Assembly: GCA_936941515.1 (NCBI GenBank)
Contig: CAKZJI010000060.1
Location: forward strand, 1 to 8,281
Length of the DNA: 8,281 nucleotides
Direction: 5' to 3'
Source: an uncultured Propionibacteriaceae bacterium
GTDB lineage: Bacteria > Actinomycetota > Actinomycetes > Propionibacteriales > Propionibacteriaceae
Positions 6,714-8,281 of this stretch are shown here, piece by piece (the stretch's first letter is position 1; every line of letters starts with the position of its first letter). Made by a program: the position numbers and the translations under genes. The notes below the pieces were generated by a model, which was not told the DNA's origin, did no database searches, and was given only the letters and a program-made list of their open reading frames with translations.

Positions 6714-6950
6714 TCAGAGCTTCCTTCCCTGGGCAATGAGGTCCGCGACCACCGCATCAATGCCCCGGGCGTCAATCACCTTGATGCCCTTCGCAGAAAC
6801 TGTGAGCTTGACCCTTCGTCCCAGCGACGGCACCCAGTAACGCTTTGTCTGGACGTTGACGTTGAAGCGACGATTGGTCTTTTTCTTCGACCAGGGGACG
6901 TTGTGCCCGAAACCGGACACGGCCCCCGTGACCTGACAGTGACGCGACAT
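6714..6950 (-). CDS. rpmB: 50S ribosomal protein L28, zinc-independent (C-) form
   Basis: A 78-residue protein beginning [20 protein letters not shown], followed by [33 protein letters not shown] and a C-terminal [12 protein letters not shown] segment. This is the conserved L28 layout. L28 is a large-subunit protein needed for late assembly. Only one cysteine is present, so the paired CxxC zinc ligands of the C+ form are missing. The ATG at 6950 matches the family start and has GAGGAG (6954-6959) just upstream on the minus strand. A longer upstream frame reaching 7001 would run through the promoter and operator and is rejected. It is the first gene of a two-gene unit with rpmG. In mycobacteria and streptomycetes the C- L28/L33 genes are repressed by zinc-loaded Zur, and the box at 6980-6994 suggests the same here. 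Confidence 0.95.
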   Translation of the reverse strand: MSRHCQVTGAVSGFGHNVPWSKKKTNRRFNVNVQTKRYWVPSLGRRVKLTVSAKGIKVIDARGIDAVVADLIAQGRKL

Positions 6951-6963
6951 GGGACTCCTCGGG

Positions 6964-6992
6964 TTGCACGAACATTCGCCGATAATGATAAT
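6964..6992 (+). promoter_or_regulatory. promoter for rpmE2
   Basis: TTGCAC (6964-6969) and GATAAT (6987-6992) are separated by exactly 17 nt. Both are close to the sigma-70/SigA consensus. The start site would fall near 6999, giving a leader of about 37 nt. The -10 element lies inside the Zur-like box. Confidence 0.6.
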
Positions 6993-6994
6993 GA
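6980..6994. promoter_or_regulatory. Zur/Fur-family operator (Zur-like box)
   Basis: CGATAAT-G-ATAATGA fits the 7-1-7 inverted-repeat form of Fur/Zur boxes (TGATAAT-N-ATTATCA) at 11 of 14 arm positions. It also contains two exact GATAAT hexamers, as in Fur-type boxes. It stands out as an AT-rich island in GC-rich DNA, between genes for three zinc-independent ribosomal proteins, which are classic Zur targets. Zinc rather than iron control is inferred from those targets. The zur gene is not in the window. Confidence 0.65.
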
Positions 6995-7013
6995 GTCGCA
7001 ATTAAAGTTCCAA
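6985..7013 (-). promoter_or_regulatory. promoter for rpmB-rpmG
   Basis: On the minus strand TTGGAA (7008-7013) and TATCAT (6985-6990) are separated by 17 nt. The -10 matches TATAAT at 5 of 6 positions and overlaps the -10 of the opposing rpmE2 promoter by 4 bp. The start site would be near 6978, giving a leader of about 28 nt. Confidence 0.5.
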
Positions 7014-7035
7014 CCCGACCCTCGGAAGGCCCATG

Positions 7036-7281
7036 ATGAAACCAGGCATCCATCCCGACTACCACCCCGTCGTCTTCCGCGACATCACCACCCGAACCAT
7101 GTACCTGACCCGCTCGACGATGACCTCCAAGCAGACGATCGAGTGGAGCGACGGGAACACCTACCCCTTGGTCGATGTGGAGATCACCGCCGACAGCCAC
7201 CCCTTCTACACAGGCAAGGCGCGCAGACTCAGCGTCACGGGACGCGTCGAAAAATTCCAGCAGCGCTACGGGAAGATCTGA
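7036..7281 (+). CDS. rpmE2: 50S ribosomal protein L31 type B (zinc-independent)
   Basis: An 81-residue protein beginning [16 protein letters not shown], then [32 protein letters not shown] and a C-terminal [11 protein letters not shown]. This is a complete type B L31. Type B lacks the CxxC zinc site of type A L31 and is loop-extended; no cysteine occurs here. L31 bridges the two ribosomal subunits. The second of two adjacent ATGs (7033, 7036) is preferred: the family starts MKPGIHP, and GGAAGG (7024-7029) is then 6 nt away rather than 3. Starting at 7033 would add one Met. The gene diverges from rpmB-rpmG, sharing an 85-bp control region with the Zur-like box, so all three should be induced together in zinc starvation, when L31 type A can be displaced to release zinc. 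Confidence 0.95.
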   Translation: MKPGIHPDYHPVVFRDITTRTMYLTRSTMTSKQTIEWSDGNTYPLVDVEITADSHPFYTGKARRLSVTGRVEKFQQRYGKI

Positions 7282-7355
7282 CCCTTGATACCCGCACCCC
7301 AGGCTGGCCACCATGCACTCACACATCGCCCGGGCCTGACCCGACGAGGCAAACC

Positions 7356-7368
7356 GGGCTTTCGGCCC
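7356..7368. terminator. weak hairpin between rpmE2 and the VOC gene
   Basis: GGGC-TTTCG-GCCC forms a 4-bp stem in the 163-bp gap between convergent genes. The stem is short and has no U-tract, so it is only a possible transcript end. Nothing else recognisable was seen in 7282-7444. Confidence 0.2.
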
Positions 7369-7444
7369 TGAACCGCCCAGGCCACCGCCTTCCCACATCA
7401 CAGGCAGGACAGCTGGCGACGCCTCGGCGCAGCCCACCAGGGAC

Positions 7445-8209
7445 TCACACCTGGAAGAGCACAAAGCGCGCACCGTGAGGATCGGCGGCCTCGGCCATGC
7501 GACCCCACGGGGTGTCAGCCACGTCCGAAAGAATCTCTCCCCCGAGCCGAAGCACCTGCGCGACCGCCTCGTCGACATTCTTGACACCGATGTGAACCCG
7601 CCAGCCCGGAATCGCGACTGGACCCTCACAATGCTTCATCTCACCGATGCCGCAGACCGCATTGTCACCTTCACCGTTGGTGATGTAGGGCACCTCGTCA
7701 CCGTCGATCGGGTGCCGATCCCAGCCGAACACGTCACCATAGAACGCCACACACTGCTCGAAATTCCTGCTCATCACGTCGTACCACACCGGCATGCCCG
7801 CAACAGGCACGGAGGAGGAACCAGTGAAGGTGGGATCGTGCAGCGCTCCGACACGAGACCCGTCGGGATCCTCAACGACGGCATAGACCATTGCTTCGTC
7901 CACCCGAACCGGGGCGATGATGACGTCGCCTCCGGCGGCCTCCACCTTCTCCGCAAAATCGCTCATGTCCGACACCGTCAGACAGACGAGCCAACCCGAA
8001 TACGGTGCCTCTTCGGACAGCGACTCAATGGTCCCGATCATGTTCTCCGACAGCGAAATGACGTTCGCGAGCGGCGAGTCAGGATCGCCCTTCTCGATAC
8101 TCCAGCCGAACAGTTCGCGGTAGAACTCAGCGGATATCTCTGGTTCTGCCGTGTACAGCTCGATCCAGCAGGGCTGCCCGGGAAGAATCTTGTTCGCCGT
8201 TTCAGTCAT
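7445..8209 (-). CDS. two-domain VOC family protein (Cfp30B-like)
   Basis: A 254-residue cytosolic protein made of two vicinal oxygen chelate domains. The first (about 8-125) starts GQPCWIELYTAEPEISAEFY, with FGWSIEKG, and ends VVEDPDGSRVGALHDP. The second (about 138-254) starts GMPVWYDVMSRNFEQCVAFY, with FGWDRHPI, and ends EAADPHGARFVLFQV. The paired FYxxxFGW motifs and the length match the mycobacterial Cfp30B/Rv0577-type family and related hydroxylase-like annotations. The reaction and ligand are not settled for most members. The ATG at 8209 is preceded on the minus strand by AAGGAG with about 7-nt spacing (8215-8220). The upstream 8210-8281 stretch is AT-richer and probably contains the promoter, but I could not place -35/-10 elements with confidence. 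The gene seems to stand alone, convergent to rpmE2. Confidence 0.9.
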   Translation of the reverse strand: MTETANKILPGQPCWIELYTAEPEISAEFYRELFGWSIEKGDPDSPLANVISLSENMIGTIESLSEEAPYSGWLVCLTVSDMSDFAEKVEAAGGDVIIAPVRVDEAMVYAVVEDPDGSRVGALHDPTFTGSSSVPVAGMPVWYDVMSRNFEQCVAFYGDVFGWDRHPIDGDEVPYITNGEGDNAVCGIGEMKHCEGPVAIPGWRVHIGVKNVDEAVAQVLRLGGEILSDVADTPWGRMAEAADPHGARFVLFQV

Positions 8210-8281
8210 GGTGTCTCCTTGGCTCGACGATTCGGAGGCTTAGTCAGAATCGGTGGCTGCAATAGTTAATTGACGTGTTGT

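Noticed and set aside
6951..7001. 17-codon N-terminal extension of L28
   Set aside because: It would be translated from the promoter and Zur-like box. L28 proteins start at the MSRxCQVTG motif, which has its own ribosome site.
6772..7629. 285-codon minus-strand open frame
   Set aside because: It overlaps rpmB, rpmE2, the promoter region and part of the VOC gene in other frames. The known ribosomal proteins explain the sequence.
7475..8269. 264-codon plus-strand open frame
   Set aside because: It is antisense to the two-domain VOC gene, whose motifs and ribosome site are clear. The His/Arg-rich product has no family resemblance.

Overview
The window is high-GC DNA with the third-position G/C bias, frequent GTG/TTG start codons and gene content typical of an Actinomycetota (actinobacterial) chromosome. 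A Propionibacteriaceae- or Actinomycetaceae-like host is possible, but that is only a guess. It reads as an ordinary chromosomal accessory stretch: no rRNA, tRNA, CRISPR array, transposase, phage gene or plasmid origin was recognised.

Left part (1-1776): the 3' part of a DUF4261 gene runs rightward, with its reading frame broken at the window edge. It converges on a heavily damaged zinc alcohol dehydrogenase gene on the minus strand (723-1776), which carries four frameshifts and one nonsense codon but keeps a good ribosome binding site. A 284-bp gap (1777-2060) follows, with one short inverted repeat near the dead gene.

Middle (2061-6391): a WYL-domain (YafY-like) repressor on the minus strand is divergent from a single-domain VOC (glyoxalase/bleomycin-resistance fold) gene. 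The gap between them holds a perfect TGTCA-type palindrome that is a likely shared operator. Two rightward ATPases of the AAA_14/DUF4143 class follow. Each has Walker A and B motifs and a C-terminal PD-(D/E)XK-like nuclease fold. The first is preceded by 2.7 tandem copies of a 23-bp repeat that run into its ribosome binding site. The second has dispersed repeats in its leader.

Right part (6545-8209): a compact zinc-sparing ribosomal module. rpmB and rpmG, encoding cysteine-poor (C-) L28 and L33, are translated leftward with a 1-nt gap between them. rpmE2, encoding type B L31 without the zinc-binding CxxC, is translated rightward. Their 85-bp shared control region holds a Fur/Zur-like box laid over the -10 elements of two opposed promoters. 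By analogy with other actinobacteria, zinc starvation should release Zur and switch on both arms, replacing zinc-binding ribosomal proteins and freeing zinc. The window ends with a two-domain VOC protein on the minus strand that resembles mycobacterial Cfp30B.

The most notable points are the overlapping zinc-response promoters, the 23-bp tandem repeat abutting an ATPase start, the paired ATPases and the multiply broken dehydrogenase. Nothing here is clearly a wholly new system. The ATPase pair and its repeats are the least explained part.
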